DNA of 13,351 bases from Lachnospiraceae bacterium (GTDB lineage: Bacteria; Bacillota_A; Clostridia; Lachnospirales; Lachnospiraceae), in contig JAFYAD010000130.1 of the NCBI GenBank assembly GCA_017540915.1, positions 1 through 13,351 on the forward strand. The letters run 5' to 3'. This document shows positions 7,143-12,266 of the stretch, in pieces. The translations under genes and the position numbers were made by a program. The notes below the pieces were generated by a model, which was given only the letters and a program-made list of their open reading frames with translations, ran no database searches and had not been told where the DNA came from. How positions within the stretch are numbered: position 1 is the stretch's first letter; each line of letters begins with the position of its first letter.

Positions 7143-7439
7143 TTACTTGAGCAGCTTTTCCATAAGGTCCTGAAGCTCATTCATCTTGGCATTGATAGCC
7201 GCATTACTCTTGCCTATATCACCGGCCAGTGACTCAACCTTCTTGGCCACTATGGCAAAGCCCTTGCCTGCCTCGCCTGCCCTGGCCGCCTCAATGGACG
7301 CATTCAATGCAAGTATCTTCTGATTGTGCTCCATCTTACCGAGACCGCTGGCAATATCCCTGATCTGCTTAATACACCTGTCAATGGCTTTGAGATCCTC
7401 ACTGATATCAGCTTTTTCCATGATGTCTTCTTTTTCCAT
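7143..7439 (-). CDS. Stand-alone chemoreceptor signalling tip (mini-MCP)
   Basis: This 98-residue soluble protein is almost only the cytoplasmic hairpin of a methyl-accepting chemotaxis protein. Residues 14-40 form the descending amphipathic helix. [20 protein letters not shown] at 41-60, followed by FAIVA, is the near-invariant tip that contacts CheA and CheW in full receptors, and 61-98 is the returning helix. There is no membrane segment, HAMP or sensor domain. Full receptors have 300 residues or more in the signalling region, so most of the methylation bundle is missing too. The ATG at 7439 follows a G-rich site (GGGGGGA), and the gene has its own consensus promoter and a hairpin behind it, so it looks like an intact gene and not debris. 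It may be an adaptor, decoy or cytoplasmic cluster component; the function is inferred only from the motif. Confidence 0.8.
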   Translation of the reverse strand: MEKEDIMEKADISEDLKAIDRCIKQIRDIASGLGKMEHNQKILALNASIEAARAGEAGKGFAIVAKKVESLAGDIGKSNAAINAKMNELQDLMEKLLK

Positions 7440-7480
7440 AAAAATCCCCCCACTGTCGTTCACCAACAAGCATCTAAAAG

Positions 7481-7509
7481 ATTATACAAAATTTTGCCGA
7501 TATAGTCAA
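7481..7509 (-). promoter_or_regulatory. Sigma-A promoter of the mini-chemoreceptor gene
   Basis: Reading minus, -35 TTGACT (7509-7504), a 17-nt spacer and a perfect -10 TATAAT (7486-7481) place the start near 7474, 35 nt before the ATG. The spacer contains the palindrome CAAAATTTTG. This is the best promoter match in the window. Confidence 0.82.
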
Positions 7510-7535
7510 GTTATCGACTGCGATTTTTGAAACAG

Positions 7536-8012
7536 TCACGACCTGCCGATAATATCTGCCGGATCGGCAGATATCATCCTGCTGTTATAATATCTTAAGT
7601 CCCCGGTAACGTCCTCCCCCAGCCACTCCGGCGGCACAAAGGAAGTTGCCTGCTTTTCATCGGTAAACTCCACCTCCGCCAGCACAAGCCCCTTTAAGAT
7701 CCCGTCAAAAACATCAAGCTCAACCGTCAGATCATCATACTCCTTTCCTAAAGGTATGAGATAACGGTCTTTTTCTATGAAATTCCCGTCACATTTCGGC
7801 CGCAGGTGAATATAGGACTCTTCATTCAGAGGCAGGTTGTATTCCTCCCTGGCCATCAGCCCCCTGCCCTTATAGGTCATATAATGATCATCATCGGATT
7901 TTCTGATCCTGACAACCGGATCCGTACAAAGATACCCCTGTTCAATCCTTTTCTTTTCGAATTTGTCAAGCTCCGGAATCTCTCTCGGAATAAATTTGCG
8001 TTCTATCTCCAT
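7536..8012 (-). CDS. CYTH-domain (triphosphate tunnel) protein
   Basis: A member of the CYTH/TTM superfamily (158 aa, typical for the bacterial single-domain form), whose characterised members hydrolyse inorganic triphosphate or related phosphoanhydrides inside a beta-barrel tunnel with divalent metals. The diagnostic N-terminal EIERKF is at residues 2-7. Alternating charged residues of the barrel follow: Arg35 and Arg37 (VVRIRK), Lys48 (YKG), Arg55-Glu57, Lys81/Arg83 (KDRYLIP), Glu98 and Asp100 (VELDVF), and Glu113/Glu115 (LAEVEF). The ATG at 8012 has GGAGG 6 nt upstream; an in-frame ATG at 8030 does not. It is divergent from rubrerythrin, with overlapping promoters. Adenylate cyclase or thiamine triphosphatase activity cannot be excluded; inorganic triphosphatase is the more common activity. 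Confidence 0.88.
   Translation of the reverse strand: MEIERKFIPREIPELDKFEKKRIEQGYLCTDPVVRIRKSDDDHYMTYKGRGLMAREEYNLPLNEESYIHLRPKCDGNFIEKDRYLIPLGKEYDDLTVELDVFDGILKGLVLAEVEFTDEKQATSFVPPEWLGEDVTGDLRYYNSRMISADPADIIGRS
7552..7574. repeat. Perfect 10-bp inverted repeat in the CYTH gene tail
   Basis: ATATCTGCCG (7552-7561) and CGGCAGATAT (7565-7574) are exact complements around GAT. They encode the last residues of the CYTH protein (ISADPADII), and a third partial copy, CTGCCGAT, abuts at 7543-7550. No U-run follows on either strand. It could stabilise the 3' end of the CYTH message or bind a protein upstream of the mini-chemoreceptor promoter. Confidence 0.6.
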
Positions 8013-8084
8013 AACAACCTCCGGAATCACCCTCAGAATGAACTTATCTACCCCCTTTACAGGGCACTTTGGACACCAATAAAT

Positions 8085-8113
8085 ACAATAACAAAAGTTG
8101 ACACTTTTTTCAA
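8085..8113 (-). promoter_or_regulatory. Candidate promoter of the CYTH gene
   Basis: Reading minus, -35 TTGAAA (8113-8108), a 17-nt spacer and -10 TATTGT (8090-8085) put the start near 8078, about 65 nt before the ATG. Its -35 to spacer region overlaps the divergent rubrerythrin promoter. Confidence 0.5.
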
Positions 8114-8126
8114 TAGATGATACATT
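8098..8126 (+). promoter_or_regulatory. Rubrerythrin promoter
   Basis: A perfect -35 TTGACA (8098-8103), a 17-nt spacer and -10 TACATT (8121-8126) place the start near 8133 and give a leader of about 80 nt. A small palindrome, CATTA-T-TAATG (8123-8133), covers the -10/start region and could be an operator. It is not a good match to the PerR box. Confidence 0.75.
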
Positions 8127-8142
8127 ATTAATGATGTTATGA

Positions 8143-8183
8143 AGGTTGAAAAACCTGCAGGATCACAGGTTAAAGCCCGCAGG
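8143..8183 (+). promoter_or_regulatory. Rubrerythrin leader with competing hairpins
   Basis: The segment AACCTGC (8152-8158) can pair with three partners: AGGTT at 8143-8147 (GAAA loop), CAGGTT at 8166-8171, or GCAGG at 8179-8183. These pairings exclude one another. The last partner ends 17 nt before the GGAGGG ribosome binding site (8201-8206). The arms are short, so this is suggestive only. Confidence 0.35.
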
Positions 8184-8214
8184 GAACATATGATGTAGAA
8201 GGAGGGATTACACA

Positions 8215-8802
8215 ATGGCAAAATGGGTATGCAGCGTATGCGGTTATGTACATGAAGGCGACGAACCACCGGCAGAATGTCCGGTATGTCATGTTCCGGC
8301 TGACAAATTCAAAAAACAGGAAGGCGAGATGACACTGGCAGCTGAGCATGTTTACGGTATCTACGGCAAGACAGTAAAAGATAATGCAGATATCCCCGAA
8401 GCTGACAAGCAGTACATTCTCGATCAGCTCAAGGCGAACTTCACAGGCGAGTGCTCAGAGGTTGGCATGTATCTTTGCATGGCACGTATCGCGCACAGAG
8501 AGGGATATCCGGAGATCGGTCTCTATTGGGAGAAGGCTGCATTCGAAGAGGCAGAGCACGCAGCAAAATTCGCGGAACTTTTAGGTGAGGAGCTCGAGCC
8601 CAAGATGAAAGCCACCACCAAGGACAACCTGGCTTGGCGTGTAGACTGCGAGTTCGGTGCTACCGCAGGCAAGACAGAACTTGCCACCATGGCCAAGAAA
8701 TACGGTCTTGATGCCATCCACGATACCGTTCACGAGATGGCTCGCGACGAGGCAAGACACGGCAAGGCTCTCAAGGGCATGCTGGACAGATATTTCAAAT
8801 AA
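8215..8802 (+). CDS. rbr: Reverse rubrerythrin (N-terminal rubredoxin domain)
   Basis: This is a non-haem iron peroxidase/oxygen-stress protein (195 aa). The domains are in reversed order relative to classical rubrerythrin: a rubredoxin-like FeS4 knuckle at 1-35 (Cys6-x2-Cys9 and Cys22-x2-Cys25) comes first. A four-helix ferritin-like diiron domain follows at 42-195, with candidate ligands Glu79 (GEC), Glu112-x2-His115 (EEAEH) and Glu179-x2-His182 (DEARH). In clostridia such proteins receive electrons from NADH via rubredoxin oxidoreductase and reduce H2O2 or O2 to water in the cytoplasm. The ATG at 8215 follows AAGGAGGGATTACACA. It is the only plus-strand gene here and is monocistronic, with its own promoter and a strong terminator 34 nt after the stop. 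Codon use is cleaner (GGC, CTC, AAG) than in its neighbours, suggesting high expression. Confidence 0.95.
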   Translation: MAKWVCSVCGYVHEGDEPPAECPVCHVPADKFKKQEGEMTLAAEHVYGIYGKTVKDNADIPEADKQYILDQLKANFTGECSEVGMYLCMARIAHREGYPEIGLYWEKAAFEEAEHAAKFAELLGEELEPKMKATTKDNLAWRVDCEFGATAGKTELATMAKKYGLDAIHDTVHEMARDEARHGKALKGMLDRYFK

Positions 8803-8835
8803 GATCATCTTATAGAGATTAAATCAGGGCAACAT

Positions 8836-8864
8836 AAAAGCGGCGAATCACCTTCGCCGCTTTT
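8836..8864. terminator. Strong bidirectional terminator
   Basis: AAAAGCGGCGAA (8836-8847) and TTCGCCGCTTTT (8853-8864) form a 12-bp GC-core stem with a 5-nt loop. It ends in a T-run on the plus strand (rubrerythrin) and equally on the minus strand (the EF-hand gene ending at 8896), so it can serve both convergent genes. Confidence 0.92.
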
Positions 8865-8895
8865 GTCATGGTCTTTTTAGTATTTGTTAATAACA

Positions 8896-10029
8896 TCATC
8901 CCGCAATATCAACCTGCTGCACGGTGCCTGCGCCTCCGTTTTCGTAGAGGAACATTCCGGTGCTGCGTATGAGAGCGTTGGTGTTGTTGGACATATCTTT
9001 TACGCTGAAAGCGGTGTCGCTGCTGCCCAGATATATGGCGCCGACTCCCGCTTTACCGAGGCCGGTCAGAACTTCATTTCCATTCTCATCGAAACTCCAG
9101 ATCAGAAGCTTGTCAAAGATCTCATCCGCTTCATCGATCCAGCCGTTCCCATCCTCATCATAGGCCGAGAGATCATAGAAGCCGTTTCCGCTTGACGTCC
9201 CAAACAGCTCACGGCCGTTGTCTATATGACCATTTCCGTCCTTATCTAACGCCAGAAAGCCGCTTCCGCTGCCGAGTTTTGAGATGTATTCCTCATGACC
9301 GTCACCATCCAGATCAAAGAAAAACTTCTGATCCGAAAAGGCTGTCGCCGGTGCATCAAGGTTTATGACCAATGGATCCGTCAGCCTCGGTTCTTCAAAA
9401 TTGATGACCGCGCTGCTCTCCTCCATAAATCGCCTGGACATGGTAAGTTCAAGATTAAAATCAATGCTGCGTCCGTCAGACGTTACCACCTTCCCCGTAG
9501 TGGAAAAAGATGTATCCTCACTCTCCATGTAAGTGTATGAAAGATTGATACTGCCTGCATTACCGACAGCATCACCCTGACCGGACACATCCCCTGCTCC
9601 GGATGCGTTCCCTGCTCCGATTGAGTTTCCTGCTCCGGTTCCGTCTGCGAAAGAGGTATCCGATCCGCGCAGGATACGGTTATTCCTGCCAAACAAAAGA
9701 TCAAGCAGATAGTTTACGCACTGCATCCTCAGCCTGAACAAGGAACTGAAACGCTCCGATGCCGATACCGGCTCAGTTTTGCCCACTTCTGCATTCTCCC
9801 ATCTTTTTGACAGGGCATCGCCGAAGGAATCATTTTTTTCACCACTGCCGTCGTACTGAAAAACTCTGTTTTCCGCTAAACTGCGTCCTTTCAGGGTATA
9901 GTCCGATGAGAAACCGGAGATAAGACTTCCTACAGACAGACTGTTTCTGCCCACAGCCACAGAACTTTTTGTCCCCGAGGCATATCTTCTGGCCGAGGAC
10001 ATAGAAATACTACTGTTTGTCACATACAT
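8896..10029 (-). CDS. EF-hand-type calcium-binding protein of unknown role
   Basis: A 377-aa protein with no signal peptide or membrane segment. The N-terminus (1-60) is Ser-rich, a conserved-looking patch RLRMQCVNYLLDLLFG lies at 99-114, and a Gly/Ala/Asp/Asn linker at 129-159 is encoded by an 18-bp tandem repeat. The C-terminal domain (235-377) carries three clear Ca-loops: DLDGDGHEE at 239, DKDGNGHIDNGRELFG at 262 and DEDGNGWIDEADEIF at 291, plus a weaker DENGNE at 314. It ends in IRSTGMFLYENGG and VQQVDIAG. From memory, this C-terminal block recurs in uncharacterised proteins of Proteobacteria and Clostridia; I know no assigned function. The ATG at 10029 follows AAAGGAGTGATT. It is monocistronic and preceded by a possible SigD-type promoter, which hints at motility or surface regulation. 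Confidence 0.85.
   Translation of the reverse strand: MYVTNSSISMSSARRYASGTKSSVAVGRNSLSVGSLISGFSSDYTLKGRSLAENRVFQYDGSGEKNDSFGDALSKRWENAEVGKTEPVSASERFSSLFRLRMQCVNYLLDLLFGRNNRILRGSDTSFADGTGAGNSIGAGNASGAGDVSGQGDAVGNAGSINLSYTYMESEDTSFSTTGKVVTSDGRSIDFNLELTMSRRFMEESSAVINFEEPRLTDPLVINLDAPATAFSDQKFFFDLDGDGHEEYISKLGSGSGFLALDKDGNGHIDNGRELFGTSSGNGFYDLSAYDEDGNGWIDEADEIFDKLLIWSFDENGNEVLTGLGKAGVGAIYLGSSDTAFSVKDMSNNTNALIRSTGMFLYENGGAGTVQQVDIAG
9593..9646 (-). repeat. Three tandem 18-bp units in the Gly-rich linker
   Basis: Units beginning CCTGCTCCG start at 9593, 9611 and 9629, with a diverged relative just before (CCTGACCGG at about 9576). They encode GAGNxx-type steps in the linker between the N-terminal and EF-hand regions. 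The period preserves the frame. Confidence 0.75.
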
Positions 10030-10129
10030 ATAATCACTCCTTTTAGATTTTTATAAGGAGCAAATCCCTTTGCACTGTTCACCCTATCGGTGTGCACCCC
10101 GTATTGTGACATCATCCATGATAATCTCT

Positions 10130-10155
10130 ATATCGGCCATTATAAAAAATATATA
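10130..10155 (-). promoter_or_regulatory. Candidate promoter of the EF-hand gene (SigD-like or sigma-A)
   Basis: Reading minus, GCCGATAT (10137-10130) is identical to the SigD/sigma-28 -10 consensus. A TATA (10155-10152) lies 14 nt upstream in place of TAAA with a 15-nt spacer. A perfect sigma-A -10 TATAAT (10144-10139) overlaps it but has no good -35 (TGTGAA at 17 nt). Either start would leave a leader of about 95-105 nt. The rest of 10030-10257 holds only this element and the hairpin at 10190-10213. Confidence 0.4.
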
Positions 10156-10189
10156 ATACTATTCACAGCTGTTTTAAGGTGTATTCCGG

Positions 10190-10213
10190 CACGACCACAT
10201 TCATGTGATCATG
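10190..10213 (-). other. RNA hairpin with a ribosome binding site and micro-ORF
   Basis: In minus-strand RNA, CAUGAUCACA and UGUGGUCGUG form a 10-bp stem around UGAA. Two of the pairs are G-U and would be A-C mismatches on the other strand, so the structure favours minus-strand transcription. A strong GGGGAGG (upstream, at about 10220) precedes an ATG in the stem (10212) that opens only three codons. An overlapping ATG at 10204 opens a 13-residue frame ending at 10163. It is either a leader element or a degraded gene remnant. Confidence 0.35.
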
Positions 10214-10257
10214 CCTCACCTCCCCAATAGACTGTGAGTATTAAGAGTTACACTCCC

Positions 10258-10419
10258 TCAAACATACTGATCGTGTTTTTTGTTGTCATGATATTTTTCC
10301 AGCAATGGAGCTATAACATTGACTATCAGCTTCATATCGAGATTGAAAAAATATATACCGAACAGAAGCAGGAACAATGCGACCAGAACGATTGCTATTA
10401 TTATAATGATCTTTAACAT
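10258..10419 (-). CDS. Small single-pass membrane protein, 53 aa
   Basis: A short ORF with clear protein character. Residues 4-25 form one strongly hydrophobic helix (five consecutive Ile after MLK, then AIVLVALFLLLFGIYFF). A short amphipathic stretch follows (NLDMKLIVNVIAPLLEKY) and a charged tail HDNKKHDQYV. The topology is probably N-out or N-short with the basic tail in the cytoplasm. The ATG at 10419 has AGGAAGG about 11 nt upstream, and the frame ends with TGA at 10258. It lies 36 nt after the 40-residue ORF and downstream of the dehydratase genes on the same strand, so it may belong to that operon. I do not recognise the family. The hydrophobic pattern and ribosome binding site make a chance ORF unlikely. 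Confidence 0.68.
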   Translation of the reverse strand: MLKIIIIIAIVLVALFLLLFGIYFFNLDMKLIVNVIAPLLEKYHDNKKHDQYV

Positions 10420-10455
10420 GATTATTTTTCCTTCCTGTCAATTTACATGTTCGAC

Positions 10456-10578
10456 TCACCGATATCCGGGCTCCTCCCGCTTTGCGGGCCCCATCCTCAT
10501 GCCCATTATAGTAATGTCACGATTGACAGGCAATCGTGACCAATCGGTCGGTTCGATTACAAATAATGTCTTCGACAT
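10456..10578 (-). CDS. Small ORF, 40 aa, coupled to the dehydratase gene
   Basis: The frame begins at ATG 10578, 12 nt after the stop of the 543-aa dehydratase subunit, behind a GGAGG that abuts that stop codon, with 7-nt spacing. It encodes MSKTLFVIEPTDWSRLPVNR and a further 20 residues (DITIMGMRMG, then a charged PAKREEPGYR end). It has no signal, membrane helix or known motif. Its ribosome binding site and start lie in a hairpin (10550-10587), and its middle codes through a perfect inverted repeat (10516-10540). A structured non-coding RNA is therefore a serious alternative. The placement suggests translational coupling to the dehydratase. Family unknown. Confidence 0.5.
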   Translation of the reverse strand: MSKTLFVIEPTDWSRLPVNRDITIMGMRMGPAKREEPGYR

Positions 10579-10587
10579 TATCGAACC
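10516..10587 (-). other. Two consecutive RNA hairpins after the dehydratase stop
   Basis: Hairpin 1: GGTTCGAT (10550-10557) pairs with ATCGAACC (10580-10587), and inside it AATGTC (10565-10570) pairs with GACATT (10574-10579) around a 3-nt loop, with a 7-nt bulge on one side. Hairpin 2: GTCACGATTG (10516-10525) pairs perfectly with CAATCGTGAC (10531-10540) around 5 nt. A third, smaller CCCGC/GCGGG stem lies near 10487-10499. No U-run follows, so these are not ordinary terminators. Confidence 0.6.
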
Positions 10588-10590
10588 TCC

Positions 10591-12222
10591 CTACCAAGCA
10601 AAGTCATCCGGAATGTATTCGATGGTGGGATCTATGGGTTCTTCCCGCATGACGGTACGCATGTAACGGTTGAACTGCTCACGGATCTCATTTCTGGAAG
10701 CCATTCTGGGATCGCAGAGGTCGTGGGTTACCCACACAAGATGTATTCCCCGCTGTCTTGCCTGCTCCTCGAACTGTCCGTGCATTCCAACCAATGCCTT
10801 GCACGCCATGTGTTCCCACATCATCACCATGTCGGCATTCATGCGCTCACAGTACTCCCAGAGCTGATCCACCAGAACCTGGTAGCCACCGTGAGTGTGA
10901 TTGCGCATGATCATGTTCTCGCTTAAGTAAGCCATGTCGTAGTATGCCTGCTGGCGGTTTTCCGGTGTGTCCTCCTCGGCGATCTCCTTTTCTATGACCA
11001 CAGACAACATGTCCGTAAGGGGCACGACTCCCCAGCACAGCGTCATCCAGTACAGCATATCGATGACATACTGCGGCTGAACACCCCACACCATGCATCT
11101 GTGGCGGTACTCTCTGCCCAGCATGGTCTTTTTCTCGTAGCCCTTTTTCACCAGCTTCATTATCTTCGCATCGATGGTTGGGAACTCTACCGAGCGACCG
11201 CAGTTTCCCATGTAATTGGTGTCGTTATACAGGGAAAATACCGCCCCGAAGAACTGGGGATAGTCAGTGGAGTTTACATCCAGCCACTCAAGGCGGGTAC
11301 GGGTGGTCATGTTCACTCTCTTTGCAGCGGCAAAATATGCGTCCCAATCCCATTTCTGTCCGGTTTTTTCCTCCAGAAAGGCGATTGCTGCCTTTATCTC
11401 TTCCGCCGCATATTTCTGCACATCCTCGCTCCTGTGGCGCAGGGGAGATGCCATCTGAAACGTCGGTATTCCGTACTCTTTTTCAAGACGCTTTGCTATG
11501 ATGCCGTTGCCTAACATGGAGCCGTCGCAGGTAGTATTTACCTGTACCGCGCATCTTCCCGCCACCACAAAATCATCCTCTATGGAAATACCTGCCTCCG
11601 CCTCGGGCATGGGACAAACATCTCCGGGAATTCCGAAGGCCTGAGCCACATCGAGATAATGAAGCTGCGAATTCTGATTGATCAGGTTCGCAGCAAACAG
11701 AGTGGGCACCTCTCGCTGCAGGGCTTTAAGCCCCGGAAACCCCATCAAAAATGATGTCATGGCATTTTCATCCACCAGCACGCACCTGTCGGAAAACTTT
11801 TTATCGTTACCGCATCGCCTGTCTGCGCGGACGCACTGTTTTATGATGACTGCCACATCCTTTATGACATAGCCCATACCTATATGGGTTATGCGAAGTA
11901 TCTCGTCTCGCTGTCCGATGGTAAACTTATCCAGCATGTGTGGCACCGCAAGATAGTTGACCATCCAGCGATATCTGAAAAGACCTTTTATGAAGCCTCT
12001 GCCAAGAGATACACTGATCATGACACGCCAGGTACAAAGCCACCTCCAAAAATCGTACATTGTATCCTTGAAACCGCGCCACTCCCTGCGTCTTCTCACC
12101 TTACCCGCACGCTTCTCGGCAGCCGCATGGTCGTCATCGGAATTATCATTTTTTCTCTTTCCGTACAGAGCACCGTGTGTCTGATCACCCGGTATCTTTT
12201 TAGGATTTTTTACAACACCCAT
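10591..12222 (-). CDS. 2-hydroxyacyl-CoA dehydratase-family subunit (long form)
   Basis: A 543-aa member of the HgdA/HgdB/BcrBC superfamily, whose characterised members are oxygen-sensitive [4Fe-4S] proteins that eliminate water from 2-hydroxyacyl-CoA or reduce benzoyl-CoA through ketyl radicals. The C-terminal signature is clear: HMACKALVGMHGQFEEQARQ at 471-490, then GIHLVWVTHDLCDPR at 492-506 and a closing helix EQFNRYMRTVM. Candidate cluster cysteines are Cys203, Cys232 (TTCDG), Cys474 and Cys503. It is longer than usual (about 380-480) because of a basic, low-complexity N-terminus (1-50, KRAGKVRRRREWRG) and a Trp-rich amphipathic stretch (51-95). The ATG at 12222 has GAGAGGG upstream and lies 44 nt after the partner subunit. 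Substrate unknown; no activator gene is visible. Confidence 0.85.
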   Translation of the reverse strand: MGVVKNPKKIPGDQTHGALYGKRKNDNSDDDHAAAEKRAGKVRRRREWRGFKDTMYDFWRWLCTWRVMISVSLGRGFIKGLFRYRWMVNYLAVPHMLDKFTIGQRDEILRITHIGMGYVIKDVAVIIKQCVRADRRCGNDKKFSDRCVLVDENAMTSFLMGFPGLKALQREVPTLFAANLINQNSQLHYLDVAQAFGIPGDVCPMPEAEAGISIEDDFVVAGRCAVQVNTTCDGSMLGNGIIAKRLEKEYGIPTFQMASPLRHRSEDVQKYAAEEIKAAIAFLEEKTGQKWDWDAYFAAAKRVNMTTRTRLEWLDVNSTDYPQFFGAVFSLYNDTNYMGNCGRSVEFPTIDAKIMKLVKKGYEKKTMLGREYRHRCMVWGVQPQYVIDMLYWMTLCWGVVPLTDMLSVVIEKEIAEEDTPENRQQAYYDMAYLSENMIMRNHTHGGYQVLVDQLWEYCERMNADMVMMWEHMACKALVGMHGQFEEQARQRGIHLVWVTHDLCDPRMASRNEIREQFNRYMRTVMREEPIDPTIEYIPDDFAW

Positions 12223-12266
12223 CAGGCTTTCCCTCTCTTATCAATGTATTGCCACGAGGTCAGCGA

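Noticed and set aside
7500..7552. SigD-like boxes near the mini-chemoreceptor (GCCGATAA plus strand at 7545, GTCGATAA minus strand)
   Set aside because: No TAAA at the right spacing; the plus-strand one faces no gene, and a far better sigma-A promoter explains the gene.
8121..8135. PerR box at the rubrerythrin promoter
   Set aside because: Only about 6 of 14 defined positions match the TTATAATnATTATAA consensus, although a small palindrome is present.
10234..10666. Plus-strand open frames of 60 and 115 codons in the gap near 10.3-10.6 kb
   Set aside because: No ribosome binding site, composition like antisense, and they run opposite two better minus-strand small ORFs with good ribosome sites.
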